DNA of 34,422 nt from Rhodococcus sp. EPR-157. GTDB lineage: Bacteria > Actinomycetota > Actinomycetes > Mycobacteriales > Mycobacteriaceae. Made by a program: the position numbers and the translations under genes. Where the stretch lies: the NCBI RefSeq assembly GCF_001647195.1, contig NZ_LVCV01000281.1:1-34422 (forward strand). Direction: 5' to 3'. A model generated the notes under the pieces. It was not told the DNA's origin. It saw only the letters and a list, made by a program, of their open reading frames with translations, and searched no databases. Positions 1 through 8,929 of the stretch are shown here, piece after piece (the first letter of the stretch is position 1; each line of letters opens with the position of its first letter).

Positions 1-117
1 AGCGACGACCGTCGTCAGTCAGCTGTCGTGCACGAGGACTCCAGGTCGGGCGGCTTCCGTAGTCGCACCGATCGTCGCGAGTACGACGGGTTCGACGGGC
101 CGGCCCGCAATCGCTGA
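1..117 (+). CDS. C-terminal tail of an unidentified protein (partial)
   Basis: Frame 1 is open from the left edge to a TGA at 115-117 and gives 38 residues rich in Arg, Asp, Gly and Ser (for example SGGFRSRTDRREYDGF). About three quarters of its codons end in G or C, as in the real genes here, and a strong hairpin follows 27 nt after the stop. Arg/Gly/Asp-rich tails of this kind are common on RNA helicases and other RNA-binding proteins, but the fragment is too short and too simple to name the protein. It could be a chance open frame. Confidence 0.45.
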   Translation, partial: SDDRRQSAVVHEDSRSGGFRSRTDRREYDGFDGPARNR

Positions 118-144
118 AGCGGCTGATCTGACGTAGTACCGACC

Positions 145-190
145 CGAGACCGGGGCGTCGTTTCGAATTCGAGACGACGCCCCGGTCTCG
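145..190 (+). terminator. Strong hairpin, probable terminator upstream of gnd
   Basis: A perfect 17-bp stem (CGAGACCGGGGCGTCGT at 145-161 pairing with 174-190) encloses a 12-nt loop. Only a weak T-rich stretch (TTCTGT) follows on the plus strand. It lies 27 nt after the stop of the truncated gene at the left edge and about 95 nt before the gnd start, so it most likely ends the upstream transcript and insulates gnd. Confidence 0.7.
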
Positions 191-284
191 TTCTGTCGAG
201 TCCGTACACGAAATGCGGCGCCTGTCGCAGAACGAATTCCGCCCCCAACTTTCCTTCACTCGAACCGCAAGGAAAGCTGTACCC

Positions 285-1736
285 ATGACCTCAGGAGTGG
301 ATTCGTCAGAACTTGCCCAGATCGGTGTCACCGGACTCGCTGTGATGGGTTCGAACATCGCCAGGAACTTCGCGCGCAACGGGCATACTGTTGCGCTGCA
401 CAACCGAAGCATCGCCAAAACCGATGCCCTTGTGGCGGAGCACGGTAGCGAAGGAAAGTTCATTCGCACCGAGACGATCGAGGAGTTCGTCGCTGCGCTG
501 CAGAAACCTCGCCGCGTGCTGATCATGGTGAAGGCAGGCGACCCCACCGATGCAGTCATCGAGGAACTCGCAGGCGCCATGGAAGAGGGCGACATCATCA
601 TCGATGGCGGAAATGCGCTCTACACGGACACCATTCGCCGTGAAGCATCGCTCAAACAGCGCGGACTGCTCTTCGTCGGCGCCGGGATATCCGGCGGCGA
701 GGAGGGGGCGCTGAACGGGCCGTCGATCATGCCCGGTGGCCCGGTGGACTCGTACAAGGCTCTTGGCCCGCTGCTGGAATCGATTGCAGCACAGGTCGAT
801 GGCACGCCGTGCTGCACACACATCGGTCCGGACGGGTCCGGGCACTTCGTGAAGATGGTGCACAACGGCATCGAGTATGCAGACATGCAGCTCATCGGCG
901 AGGCCTACAACCTGTTCCGTGACGCACTCGACTACACGCCGCAGCAGGTGGCCGATGTGTTCACCGAGTGGAACGCGGGCGACCTCGAGAGCTATCTCGT
1001 CGAGATCACCGCCGAGGTGCTGAAGCAGGTCGACGCGAAGACCGGCCGGCCGCTGGTAGATGTGATCGTCGATGCTGCAGAGCAGAAGGGCACAGGTCGG
1101 TGGACCGTCAAGGCTGCCCTCGACCTCGGCGTACCGGTAACCGGCATCGCCGAGGCTGTCTTCGCACGTGCATTGTCCGGATCGCGCAGCCAACGCAAAG
1201 CCGCGGTTGGCCTTGCGTCGGGAACTCTTGCCGCCAAGCCATCCGACGCCGAACAATTCACCCACGACATCAGTCGTGCGCTCTACGCGTCCAAGATCGT
1301 CGCTTACGCACAGGGCTTCGACCAGATCGCAGCGGGCAGCGCCGAGTACGACTGGAACCTGCACCCGGGTGATCTGGCCACCATCTGGCGCGGCGGTTGC
1401 ATCATCCGTGCACGCTTCCTCAACCGCATCAAGGACGCGTACGACGACAACGCCGAGCTGCCGAGTTTGATCCTCGCGCCGTATTTCCGAGACGCGATCG
1501 AAGACGCAATCGACAGCTGGCGTCGTGTCGTCATCACCGCAGCATCGCTCGGCATTCCGGTACCCGCATTCGCGTCCTCGCTCGCGTACTACGACGCACT
1601 ACGTGCCGAGCGCCTGCCTGCTGCACTCACTCAGGGACAGCGCGACTTCTTCGGTGCGCACACCTACGAGCGCATCGACTCCGAAGGCAAGTTCCACACG
1701 CTGTGGAGCGGGGACCGTAGTGAGATCCAGGCGTAG
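285..1736 (+). CDS. gnd: 6-phosphogluconate dehydrogenase, NADP-dependent, decarboxylating
   Basis: The 483-residue product oxidatively decarboxylates 6-phosphogluconate to ribulose 5-phosphate with NADPH formation in the oxidative pentose phosphate pathway (cytosol). Visible are the N-terminal Rossmann motif GVTGLAVMG (about residues 14-22), IIDGGNALYTDT (105-116), the substrate loop SGGEEGA (136-142) and the catalytic GSGHFVKMVHNG with Lys190 and Asn194. The length fits the long, dimeric Gnd type. The ATG at 285 is chosen because AAGGAAAG sits about 8 nt upstream and the Rossmann fold begins soon after; an in-frame ATG at 213 would add 24 atypical residues. The C-terminus and stop lie inside a 16-bp tandem repeat. 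A strong hairpin follows. It corresponds in position to gnd1 (Rv1844c) of M. tuberculosis, next to guaB1. Confidence 0.97.
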   Translation: MTSGVDSSELAQIGVTGLAVMGSNIARNFARNGHTVALHNRSIAKTDALVAEHGSEGKFIRTETIEEFVAALQKPRRVLIMVKAGDPTDAVIEELAGAMEEGDIIIDGGNALYTDTIRREASLKQRGLLFVGAGISGGEEGALNGPSIMPGGPVDSYKALGPLLESIAAQVDGTPCCTHIGPDGSGHFVKMVHNGIEYADMQLIGEAYNLFRDALDYTPQQVADVFTEWNAGDLESYLVEITAEVLKQVDAKTGRPLVDVIVDAAEQKGTGRWTVKAALDLGVPVTGIAEAVFARALSGSRSQRKAAVGLASGTLAAKPSDAEQFTHDISRALYASKIVAYAQGFDQIAAGSAEYDWNLHPGDLATIWRGGCIIRARFLNRIKDAYDDNAELPSLILAPYFRDAIEDAIDSWRRVVITAASLGIPVPAFASSLAYYDALRAERLPAALTQGQRDFFGAHTYERIDSEGKFHTLWSGDRSEIQA

Positions 1737-1765
1737 TGAGATCCAGGCGTATTGAGATGCAGGAG
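1718..1765 (+). repeat. Three 16-bp tandem repeats spanning the gnd stop codon
   Basis: Units 1718-1733 and 1734-1749 are identical (TAGTGAGATCCAGGCG). Unit 1750-1765 is a diverged third copy (TATTGAGATGCAGGAG). The TAG that begins unit 2 is the gnd stop codon, so unit 1 encodes the final SEIQA residues. This looks like a local slippage duplication that left the reading frame ending intact. Confidence 0.9.
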
Positions 1766-1770
1766 TAGCG

Positions 1771-1809
1771 ACCGTGTGCTCGGAATCGATCAACCTCCGA
1801 GCACACGGT
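1771..1809 (+). terminator. Hairpin terminator between gnd and the convergent DUF4262 gene
   Basis: A perfect 14-bp stem (ACCGTGTGCTCGGA at 1771-1784 with 1796-1809) surrounds an 11-nt loop. It lies 34 nt after the gnd stop and 24 nt past the stop of the convergent gene at 1834, so it can serve both strands. There is no long T-tract, as is usual for high-GC actinobacterial terminators. Confidence 0.75.
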
Positions 1810-1833
1810 TGCGGTCCCGGGAACCGAAACGTC

Positions 1834-2379
1834 TCAGTCGAATTCGTCGTACCAGCCCGGTGGTGGCCCGAGGACAGGCTGCACGATGGTCGACGGAAAG
1901 CCCCCTTCCCACGGAAGGTTGCCGTCCGAGTCCCGCCACACCGCCTGAACCGCCGAGACGTCGTCTCGGGAATAGACCCGGCATGCCATGAGAAGCCAGT
2001 CCTCGGACTGCACTACGTCGACGAACGAAAGCTCGAAACCGCCTGCGCTGCACTCGCCCCCGGCCTCGAAGCGGGTATGCCCGATCAGAACGCGACGTGC
2101 GAGCACGTTGAGTATCGAGGCGGACTCACCTGCCGACCGCCCTGTCAGAATCAACTCAGGATGACCGTGAGCGGTCAGACCGACGGTGTAGCAGAACGCA
2201 GGCATGATGCCCTCCGGGTCGTCCTGGTCCTGGAAGTCGTCCGCCTGAATCTCTGAGCCCTCGAACGCGGCGTCCGCCTGCGAACTCACGTACTGCAGCG
2301 CCCATCCGTACCGGTCTATCAGTCCTTCCACACCGACGACGTAATCCTCGATCGATCGACCGTCACACATCGCACACAT
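1834..2379 (-). CDS. DUF4262 domain protein
   Basis: The 181-residue protein matches the DUF4262 pattern as I know it: an N-terminal MCxxCD motif, then EDYVVGVEGLIDRYGWALQYV, then FCYTVGLTAHGHPELILTG. The function of the family is unknown; no catalytic motif is obvious and no signal peptide or membrane segment is visible. The start at 2379 is chosen because family members begin with MCxxC and because GGGGGAG lies directly upstream. ATGs at 2406 and 2370 are alternatives. The gene diverges from the DEAD-box helicase across a 123-nt intergenic stretch that holds a LexA-type box, so it may be damage-inducible. It converges on gnd at a shared hairpin. Confidence 0.85.
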   Translation of the reverse strand: MCAMCDGRSIEDYVVGVEGLIDRYGWALQYVSSQADAAFEGSEIQADDFQDQDDPEGIMPAFCYTVGLTAHGHPELILTGRSAGESASILNVLARRVLIGHTRFEAGGECSAGGFELSFVDVVQSEDWLLMACRVYSRDDVSAVQAVWRDSDGNLPWEGGFPSTIVQPVLGPPPGWYDEFD

Positions 2380-2426
2380 GACTCCCCCATCTCGGCCGAA
2401 CATCACGGTCTCTGCCGATCAGAGAC

Positions 2427-2442
2427 TCGAACATATGTTCGT
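2427..2442. promoter_or_regulatory. Candidate LexA (SOS) box
   Basis: TCGAACATATGTTCGT contains a perfect 14-bp palindrome (CGAACATATGTTCG, 2428-2441). It matches the actinobacterial SOS consensus TCGAAC-N4-GTTCGA at 11 of 12 fixed positions. It lies 48 nt upstream of the DUF4262 start and about 26 nt upstream of the proposed helicase -35 element, so either or both divergent genes could be repressed by LexA. Confidence 0.75.
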
Positions 2443-2467
2443 ATCTCCCGAATGATTGCAAGCACTA

Positions 2468-2496
2468 CCGACATGAACACGAAGGGGCGGTACTGT
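2468..2496 (+). promoter_or_regulatory. Candidate promoter for a leaderless helicase mRNA
   Basis: CCGACA (2468-2473) and TACTGT (2491-2496) are separated by 17 nt. The -10 element ends 6 nt before the ATG at 2503, so transcription would begin at or next to the A of the start codon. No ribosome binding site is present at normal spacing, which fits leaderless translation as is common in actinobacteria. Confidence 0.5.
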
Positions 2497-2502
2497 TCCG
2501 CT

Positions 2503-3792
2503 ATGCCAGGATCGACTTCTTCGTTCGCAGATCTGGGGCTGCGTCCCGTCGCCGTCCATGCCCTGCGACGGCTCGGCGTGCAGGAGCCGTTTCCCATCCA
2601 ATCCGCAGCGATTCCCGACGCCCTGGCCGGTCGCGACATCCTCGGTAGAGCTCCCACTGGATCCGGGAAGACACTGGCCTTCGGACTTCCGCTCCTTCAT
2701 CGCCTGTCCGGCCGTGCAAGCGCCCCAGTCCGCCCCCGCGCCATCGTGCTCGTTCCCACTCGCGAACTCGCTCTCCAGATCAGCACGTCACTCGAGGAGC
2801 CGGCGCTTGCGTCAGGAATTCGAATCGCGAGCGTGGTCGGAGGAGTCCCACTCAAGCGACAACTCGACGTGCTTCGCCGAGGAGTAGACGTCGTCGTTGC
2901 CACTCCGGGTCGTCTCGAAGACCTGGTCTCGACGACTGCGGTGTCCCTCGCCGATGTGGAAATCGCCGTGATCGACGAGGCTGACCGCATGTCCGACCTC
3001 GGGTTTCTGCCTCAGGTCGCGGCGCTACTCGACCGAACTCCCCGAGATGGACAGCGAATGTTGTTCTCTGCCACTCTCGACGGCGAGGTGGACACTCTCG
3101 TCCAGAAGTACCTGCGCACACCTGCGTTTCACCGAACGGACGGGCCGCCGGTCGCGGAGTCACCGGTCGAGCATCACTTCTTCCGTGTCACAGCGCAGAA
3201 CAAGGATTCGGTCGCAGCCGCGATCGCATCTCGCGACGGCAGCACCATTCTCTTTCTGCGAACCAAACACGCAGTGGACCGACTTACCGAAAAGCTTCGC
3301 GCAGAGGGTGTTTCAGCCGCCGCCCTGCACGGAGACAAGTCCCAGGCCAACCGCGTGCACACCATGGCGGCGTTCGCCGACGGATCGGTACCTGTGCTGG
3401 TGGCTACCGACGTCGTTGCCAGAGGTATCGACATCGACGGTGTCACCCTCGTCGTGCACGTCGATCCACCCGTCGACGTCAAGGACTACACACACCGCGC
3501 CGGGCGCACCGGCCGCGCGGGCCGAACCGGCGTCGTCGTGACACTGGTGACCGAGAACCAGGAAGATCACGTCACCTCACTCATCGACGAAGCACACATC
3601 GACGCGCGGATTGCGGACGTCGTGCCGTCGAGCCCCGCTCTGATTGCAGCCACCGGCGCTAGGAAGCCGACCGGAATACCGATCCGCGCGTCGACACCGC
3701 CGGTTGGCACAACTGCCACGCGTGCCGGACCTCGACGGCCCTCCGGCTCCACTGGGCAACGCACACGGTCTCGCCGGCCGGGTCGACGATGA
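2503..3792 (+). CDS. DEAD-box ATP-dependent RNA helicase
   Basis: The 429-residue protein has a full helicase core: Q-motif region (PFPIQ, 29-33), Walker A PTGSGKT (51-57), PTRELA (85-90), TPGR (134-137), DEAD (158-161), SAT (189-191), ATDVVARGID (301-310) and HRAGRTGRAG (331-340). The core is followed by an approximately 75-residue basic, low-complexity tail rich in Arg, Pro, Ser and Thr that may bind RNA. It would unwind structured RNA in the cytosol, for example in ribosome assembly or mRNA decay. The ATG at 2503 fits the leaderless promoter; in-frame ATGs at 2452 and 2473 are alternatives. The stop overlaps the next gene's start (ATGA), suggesting translational coupling. A LexA-type box lies upstream. 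Confidence 0.93.
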   Translation: MPGSTSSFADLGLRPVAVHALRRLGVQEPFPIQSAAIPDALAGRDILGRAPTGSGKTLAFGLPLLHRLSGRASAPVRPRAIVLVPTRELALQISTSLEEPALASGIRIASVVGGVPLKRQLDVLRRGVDVVVATPGRLEDLVSTTAVSLADVEIAVIDEADRMSDLGFLPQVAALLDRTPRDGQRMLFSATLDGEVDTLVQKYLRTPAFHRTDGPPVAESPVEHHFFRVTAQNKDSVAAAIASRDGSTILFLRTKHAVDRLTEKLRAEGVSAAALHGDKSQANRVHTMAAFADGSVPVLVATDVVARGIDIDGVTLVVHVDPPVDVKDYTHRAGRTGRAGRTGVVVTLVTENQEDHVTSLIDEAHIDARIADVVPSSPALIAATGARKPTGIPIRASTPPVGTTATRAGPRRPSGSTGQRTRSRRPGRR

Positions 3793-4655
3793 GCAACTCA
3801 CCGCTACTGCCGATCGTCCTTGCGCTCATCGCAGCGATGTTGTTCGCGTGCGCATCCGTCGCGCAGCAGAGTGCCGCCGCCGCCGTACCCGAGGGAACCT
3901 CGCTGGTGTCCGCTCTGCTGCGAAGCCCGCGCTGGTGGGCAGGCGTGATCGGCGACATCGGTGGATACGGAATGCAGGTCGCGGCGCTGTGGGTGGGCTC
4001 GGTCCTTCTCGTACAACCGCTCGTGGTGTCGATGTTGCTGTTCGCATTGCCGCTATCCGCCAAGTTCTCGGGCTTCACGATGACTCGGACCACGTGGTTG
4101 CTGGCCATCTCCCTGGCGCTGGCCCTGGCTGTGTTCATCGTCGTGGGCGATCCCACCGAAGGTCATTCGAACGCACCGTTTTCCGAGTGGTTGGTTCCGT
4201 TGGTGATCTCGGCCGCGGTCATCTCGACGTGTGCGGTCGCCGGGTTCGTGTTGAAAAATCCTGGTCACCGCGCACTGCTGCTCGGTGCGGCGGGTGGCCT
4301 CCTGTTCGGTGTCGCAGTAGCGTTCACCAAATTCGTGTCGGACCTCGTAGAGAACGACTTCGTCGGAGCGTTGACAGCGTGGCAGACCTACGCGCTCGTC
4401 GGGTGCGGAGCGCTCGGGTTTTACCTACAACAAGTCGCGTTTCAAGCCGGCCCTCTGTCGGCGTCGCTGCCCGCAGTGACGATCGGCGAGCCATTCGGCG
4501 CAGCGTTCCTTGGTATCACCGTCCTGGACGAGCGAGTACGCGACGGCCCTCTCGCTCTCGTCGTCATCACGGTGTGTGTGGCCGTCATGATCGTCTCGAC
4601 CATTGCGCTGTCGCGGTCGCAGGCGATGATGACCGAAGGCGCGGCTGCCGGCTGA
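3789..4655 (+). CDS. DMT-type (EamA-like) integral membrane transporter
   Basis: The 288-residue protein consists of about nine or ten hydrophobic helices, beginning with LPIVLALIAAMLFACASVAQQ and closing with ALVVITVCVAVMIVSTIAL. Two similar halves with a charged cytoplasmic stretch after residue 110 fit the drug/metabolite transporter superfamily. The motif GPLSASLPAVTIGEPFGAA in the second half is typical of the actinobacterial DMT group. The substrate cannot be told from sequence. It starts inside the helicase stop codon (ATGA overlap), so the two are almost certainly co-transcribed, although no functional link between them is evident. Confidence 0.85.
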   Translation: MSNSPLLPIVLALIAAMLFACASVAQQSAAAAVPEGTSLVSALLRSPRWWAGVIGDIGGYGMQVAALWVGSVLLVQPLVVSMLLFALPLSAKFSGFTMTRTTWLLAISLALALAVFIVVGDPTEGHSNAPFSEWLVPLVISAAVISTCAVAGFVLKNPGHRALLLGAAGGLLFGVAVAFTKFVSDLVENDFVGALTAWQTYALVGCGALGFYLQQVAFQAGPLSASLPAVTIGEPFGAAFLGITVLDERVRDGPLALVVITVCVAVMIVSTIALSRSQAMMTEGAAAG

Positions 4656-6110
<1,455 letters not shown>

Positions 6111-6138
6111 GCCGTCCCACTTTGCCCGTCACCGCAAC

Positions 6139-6159
6139 TGTCGGTCGAGCAGATAAGAT
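6139..6159 (+). promoter_or_regulatory. Candidate promoter for the CNNM operon leader
   Basis: A good -10 element, TAAGAT (6154-6159), lies 7 nt after TGTCGGTC (6139-6146). The upstream octamer resembles the PafBC/RecA-independent damage motif TGTCRGTG but has one mismatch and a spacer 1 nt too short. A canonical -35 is absent. Transcription would start near 6166, about 20 nt before the large palindrome. Confidence 0.35.
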
Positions 6160-6183
6160 GAGGCCTTCGACAATTAAGCGAAC

Positions 6184-6221
6184 TTTCTGCAACCGTGCTC
6201 GTACGAGCACGGTTGCAGAAA
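6184..6221. repeat. 38-nt perfect palindrome in the leader of the CNNM operon
   Basis: The sequence from 6184 to 6221 equals its own reverse complement. As RNA it folds into a stem of about 17 bp with a minimal GUAC loop. It is 73 nt after guaB1 and 18 nt before the GTG of the short leader ORF. No T-run follows on either strand (A-rich AAAAGAGAG follows on plus), so it is not a standard terminator. It may be a leader RNA hairpin near the ribosome binding site, an operator, or a terminator of unusual type. Confidence 0.85.
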
Positions 6222-6239
6222 AAGAGAGAAAGGAACCAG

Positions 6240-6449
6240 GTGCCTGAGGCACCCGCTATCAGCAACGCCCCGGTCGCATCGAGCGACCTCGGCGACGAGG
6301 GCTCCACTTCGGAGGGTTCCTCTATCGAGCCGGGTGACATACCCGGCGACATTCGTTCGACACGCCAGCTGCACGGCGACGCCTTCCCCACATCAGGTCG
6401 ACGAACAGAGCACGGTGCGATTCTTCTATCCCAACTCCGGCGGCGATGA
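6240..6449 (+). CDS. Possible short leader protein (69 aa) overlapping the CNNM gene
   Basis: A GTG at 6240 preceded by AGAAAGGA at about 7 nt begins an open frame of 69 codons. Its TGA (6447-6449) overlaps the ATG of the CNNM gene (6446) as ATGA. The first half is acidic and proline-containing ([12 protein letters not shown], later DLGDEG and IEPGDIPGD); the second half is basic ([12 protein letters not shown]). There is no membrane segment and I recognise no family. It may be a real small protein, or a leader ORF whose translation controls the downstream transporter gene. The CNNM gene itself has no good ribosome binding site, which fits translational coupling. Confidence 0.45.
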   Translation: MPEAPAISNAPVASSDLGDEGSTSEGSSIEPGDIPGDIRSTRQLHGDAFPTSGRRTEHGAILLSQLRRR

Positions 6450-7834
6450 CCGTGGACATTGCGATCAGCATTCTCAGTCTGTTGGGTTTCGTGGCTCTGA
6501 CTGCCGGCACAGCTTTGTTCGTGGCAGCAGAATTCTCGTTGACCGCTCTGGAGAAGAGCTCGGTCGACTCCGCTGTCTCGACACGCGATGACACCCGCTC
6601 GCGTCAGGTCCAGCACGCACATCGGACACTGTCCTTCCAGCTGTCCGGCGCGCAGCTCGGAATCACCATCACAACCCTGATCACCGGATACATCGCCGAA
6701 CCTGTACTCGCTGGATTCTTCGTGCCCTTGGCCACCGCCGTCGGCGCATCCGAGAGCGTCGCATCGGGCATCTCACTCGCTGCGGCGTTGGTCATAGCAA
6801 CATCGTTCTCGATGATTTTCGGCGAACTCGTTCCCAAGAACATCGCCATCGCGTTGCCGATGGGAACTGCGCGTGCGACTGCGGGCGCGATGTCGGGATT
6901 CTCGGCGATCTTTCGCTGGGCCATCAGGGGCCTCAACGGGTCGGCCAACTGGCTTGTACGCCGGCTCGGTGTCGAGCCCGCCGAAGAGCTGCGATCCGCA
7001 CGTTCGCCCCGCGAGCTGGGTTCCCTGGTCCGCACATCGGCGCAGCAGGGATCACTCGACGAGGGAACGGCTCGGCTCGTCGACAGGTCGCTGCAGTTCG
7101 GCGAGCGGACTGCGGAGGAGCTGATGACCCCGCGGGTGAAGGTGGAGTCGTTGTCGGTGTCCGACACTGCGTTCGATCTCATCGAAACTGCGGCACGAAC
7201 CGGATTCTCACGTTTCCCCGTCGTCGATGGCGATCTCGACGACACGGTCGGCGTCGTACACATCAAGCACGCGTTTGCCGTCCCTTCCTCGAATCGGCGA
7301 TCGACTCGCCTCGATGCACTCGCACAGGACGTACCCGTAGTGCCCTCCAGTCTCGACGGCGACACCGTCATGGAACGTGTTCGAGCCGACGGAATGCAGG
7401 TTGCCTTGGTCGTCGACGAGTACGGCGGAACAGCCGGAATGGTCACGATGGAAGATCTCATCGAGGAGATCGTCGGAGAAGTCAGAGACGAGCACGACGA
7501 GCCCGAGGTGGACGTACAACGGGTGGGCGACAGCTGGATCTGCTCCGGTTTGCTTCGGATCGACGAGGTCGCGTCCGCAACTGGGTACCGCGCACCCGAG
7601 GGCGAGTACGAAACGATCGGTGGGCTCGTACTCACCGAGCTCGGTCGAATCCCCGTCGAAGGAGACTGCACGATTCTGCCCGCCCCCGACTTCGACGAAC
7701 CATCCGAGTCCGACGGCGGGTGGGTAGCGAAGGTGACACACATGGATGGACGCAGAATCGACCGGATTTTGCTGCAGCCGGTTGCCTCCGACCGCCTGAC
7801 CGAGCTCAGATCGGAGGACAAGGCCCGTGGGTGA
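6446..7834 (+). CDS. CNNM/CorC-HlyC family membrane protein (DUF21-CBS-CorC)
   Basis: The 462-residue protein has an N-terminal DUF21 membrane domain with about four hydrophobic segments (roughly 5-30, 65-90, 95-120, 125-150) containing the family motifs [27 protein letters not shown] and [15 protein letters not shown] pair (about 200-325; [37 protein letters not shown]) and a C-terminal CorC_HlyC domain (about 345-450) follow. Family members are linked to Mg2+ and other divalent cation export; older records call them hemolysins. It corresponds to Rv1842c. Its ATG overlaps the stop of the short leader ORF, and its stop (TGA 7832-7834) overlaps the start of the next CNNM gene by 8 nt. Confidence 0.93.
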   Translation: MTVDIAISILSLLGFVALTAGTALFVAAEFSLTALEKSSVDSAVSTRDDTRSRQVQHAHRTLSFQLSGAQLGITITTLITGYIAEPVLAGFFVPLATAVGASESVASGISLAAALVIATSFSMIFGELVPKNIAIALPMGTARATAGAMSGFSAIFRWAIRGLNGSANWLVRRLGVEPAEELRSARSPRELGSLVRTSAQQGSLDEGTARLVDRSLQFGERTAEELMTPRVKVESLSVSDTAFDLIETAARTGFSRFPVVDGDLDDTVGVVHIKHAFAVPSSNRRSTRLDALAQDVPVVPSSLDGDTVMERVRADGMQVALVVDEYGGTAGMVTMEDLIEEIVGEVRDEHDEPEVDVQRVGDSWICSGLLRIDEVASATGYRAPEGEYETIGGLVLTELGRIPVEGDCTILPAPDFDEPSESDGGWVAKVTHMDGRRIDRILLQPVASDRLTELRSEDKARG

Positions 7835-8927
7835 TCTACTCGCTGTACTGCTCGCGGTATTCCTGCTCGCCGGAAACGCATTCTTCGTCGGCGCAGAATT
7901 CTCGCTGATCTCAGCTCGCCGTGACCGACTCGAATCCTTGCTCGCACAAGGCAAGAAGCGTGCGAAGTTCGTGATCGAAGCCGGTCAGAACCTGTCGCTG
8001 ATGCTCGCGGCCGCCCAACTCGGCATCACGATCTGTTCGATTCTGCTGGGCCGAGTAGGTGAACCGGCCGTAGCGCATCTGATCGAGAAGCCCATGGAGC
8101 TTGTCGGAATTCCCGAGGCGCTGCTGCACCCGATCTCGTTTGCGCTCGCGCTCGGGCTCGTCGTGGTGCTGCACATTCTCGTCGGCGAGATGGTTCCGAA
8201 GAACATCGCGATCGCAGGTCCGGAACGCACTGCCATGATTCTCGTTCCGATCCATCTGATGTTCATCAAGATTGCCAAGCCGCTGATCTCGTTCTACAAC
8301 GTGTGCGCGAACCTCGTGTTGCGCGCGCTGCGCATCGAGCCCAAGGACGAGCTGGATTCGTCGGTCTCCGCGGACGAGCTGTCTCAGATGATCGGCGAGT
8401 CGCGATCGGAGGGCCTGATCGACGAAGAGGAACACCGTCGGTTGACGCAGGCACTCGATACCTCCGGCCGAACCGTGGCCGAGGTGCTCATCCCGTCCGA
8501 TCAGGTTCGTAGCGTTCGACTTTCAGGCTTCGACAGCGCGTCCGGTCCGACGCTGGGTTCGGTCGAAGAGGCCGTCATCGCCACTGGATTCTCGAGATAT
8601 CCCGTCGAGGCACCCGATGGCGCTCTTGTCGGCTACTTGCACTTGAAGGACGTGCTCGAGTACATGGTCGACGATTCTGCGGGACCGGATTCGATCATCC
8701 CCCGGTCGGAGGTACGGCCATTGCCCATGGTCTCCGCAGACACGATGCTCGACGATGCACTGACTCGTCTGCGACGCACGAGAAGTCACCTGGGAGCCGT
8801 CCAGGATTCCACCGGGACCACCGTCGGAATCGTCGCGTTGGAGGACCTCGTCGAAGAGTTCGTCGGAACAGTTCGCGACGGCACTCATCGCATCGCTGGG
8901 CCTGCGCCGGGCGGGCTGCGTCGTTAG
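7827..8927 (+). CDS. CNNM family membrane protein lacking the CorC domain
   Basis: The 366-residue protein repeats the architecture of its neighbour: a DUF21 membrane domain ([53 protein letters not shown]) and a CBS pair ([16 protein letters not shown] to [21 protein letters not shown]). It ends directly after the CBS pair, so the CorC_HlyC domain of the first protein is missing. The shorter form corresponds to Rv1841c, so this is a normal family variant and not a truncation. The GTG start overlaps the end of the preceding gene by 8 nt. The two probably act together at the membrane in divalent cation homeostasis. Confidence 0.92.
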   Translation: MGDLLAVLLAVFLLAGNAFFVGAEFSLISARRDRLESLLAQGKKRAKFVIEAGQNLSLMLAAAQLGITICSILLGRVGEPAVAHLIEKPMELVGIPEALLHPISFALALGLVVVLHILVGEMVPKNIAIAGPERTAMILVPIHLMFIKIAKPLISFYNVCANLVLRALRIEPKDELDSSVSADELSQMIGESRSEGLIDEEEHRRLTQALDTSGRTVAEVLIPSDQVRSVRLSGFDSASGPTLGSVEEAVIATGFSRYPVEAPDGALVGYLHLKDVLEYMVDDSAGPDSIIPRSEVRPLPMVSADTMLDDALTRLRRTRSHLGAVQDSTGTTVGIVALEDLVEEFVGTVRDGTHRIAGPAPGGLRR

Positions 8928-8929
8928 TC

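Noticed and set aside
306-1364. 352-codon open frame on the minus strand opposite gnd
   Set aside because: The opposite strand encodes an unmistakable Gnd; the antisense protein has no recognisable motif and is a usual high-GC shadow frame.
6139-6159. PafBC/RecA-independent damage promoter
   Set aside because: TGTCGGTC-N7-TAAGAT misses the last base of TGTCRGTG and has a spacer shorter than expected, so I keep it only as a -10 element.
6604-7947. 447-codon minus-strand frame opposite the first CNNM gene
   Set aside because: Ser/Arg/Thr-rich translation typical of an antisense shadow; the plus-strand CNNM domains are clear.
7827-8927. Truncated CNNM pseudogene
   Set aside because: The missing CorC domain is a known shorter form in this gene pair, and the DUF21 and CBS domains are intact.
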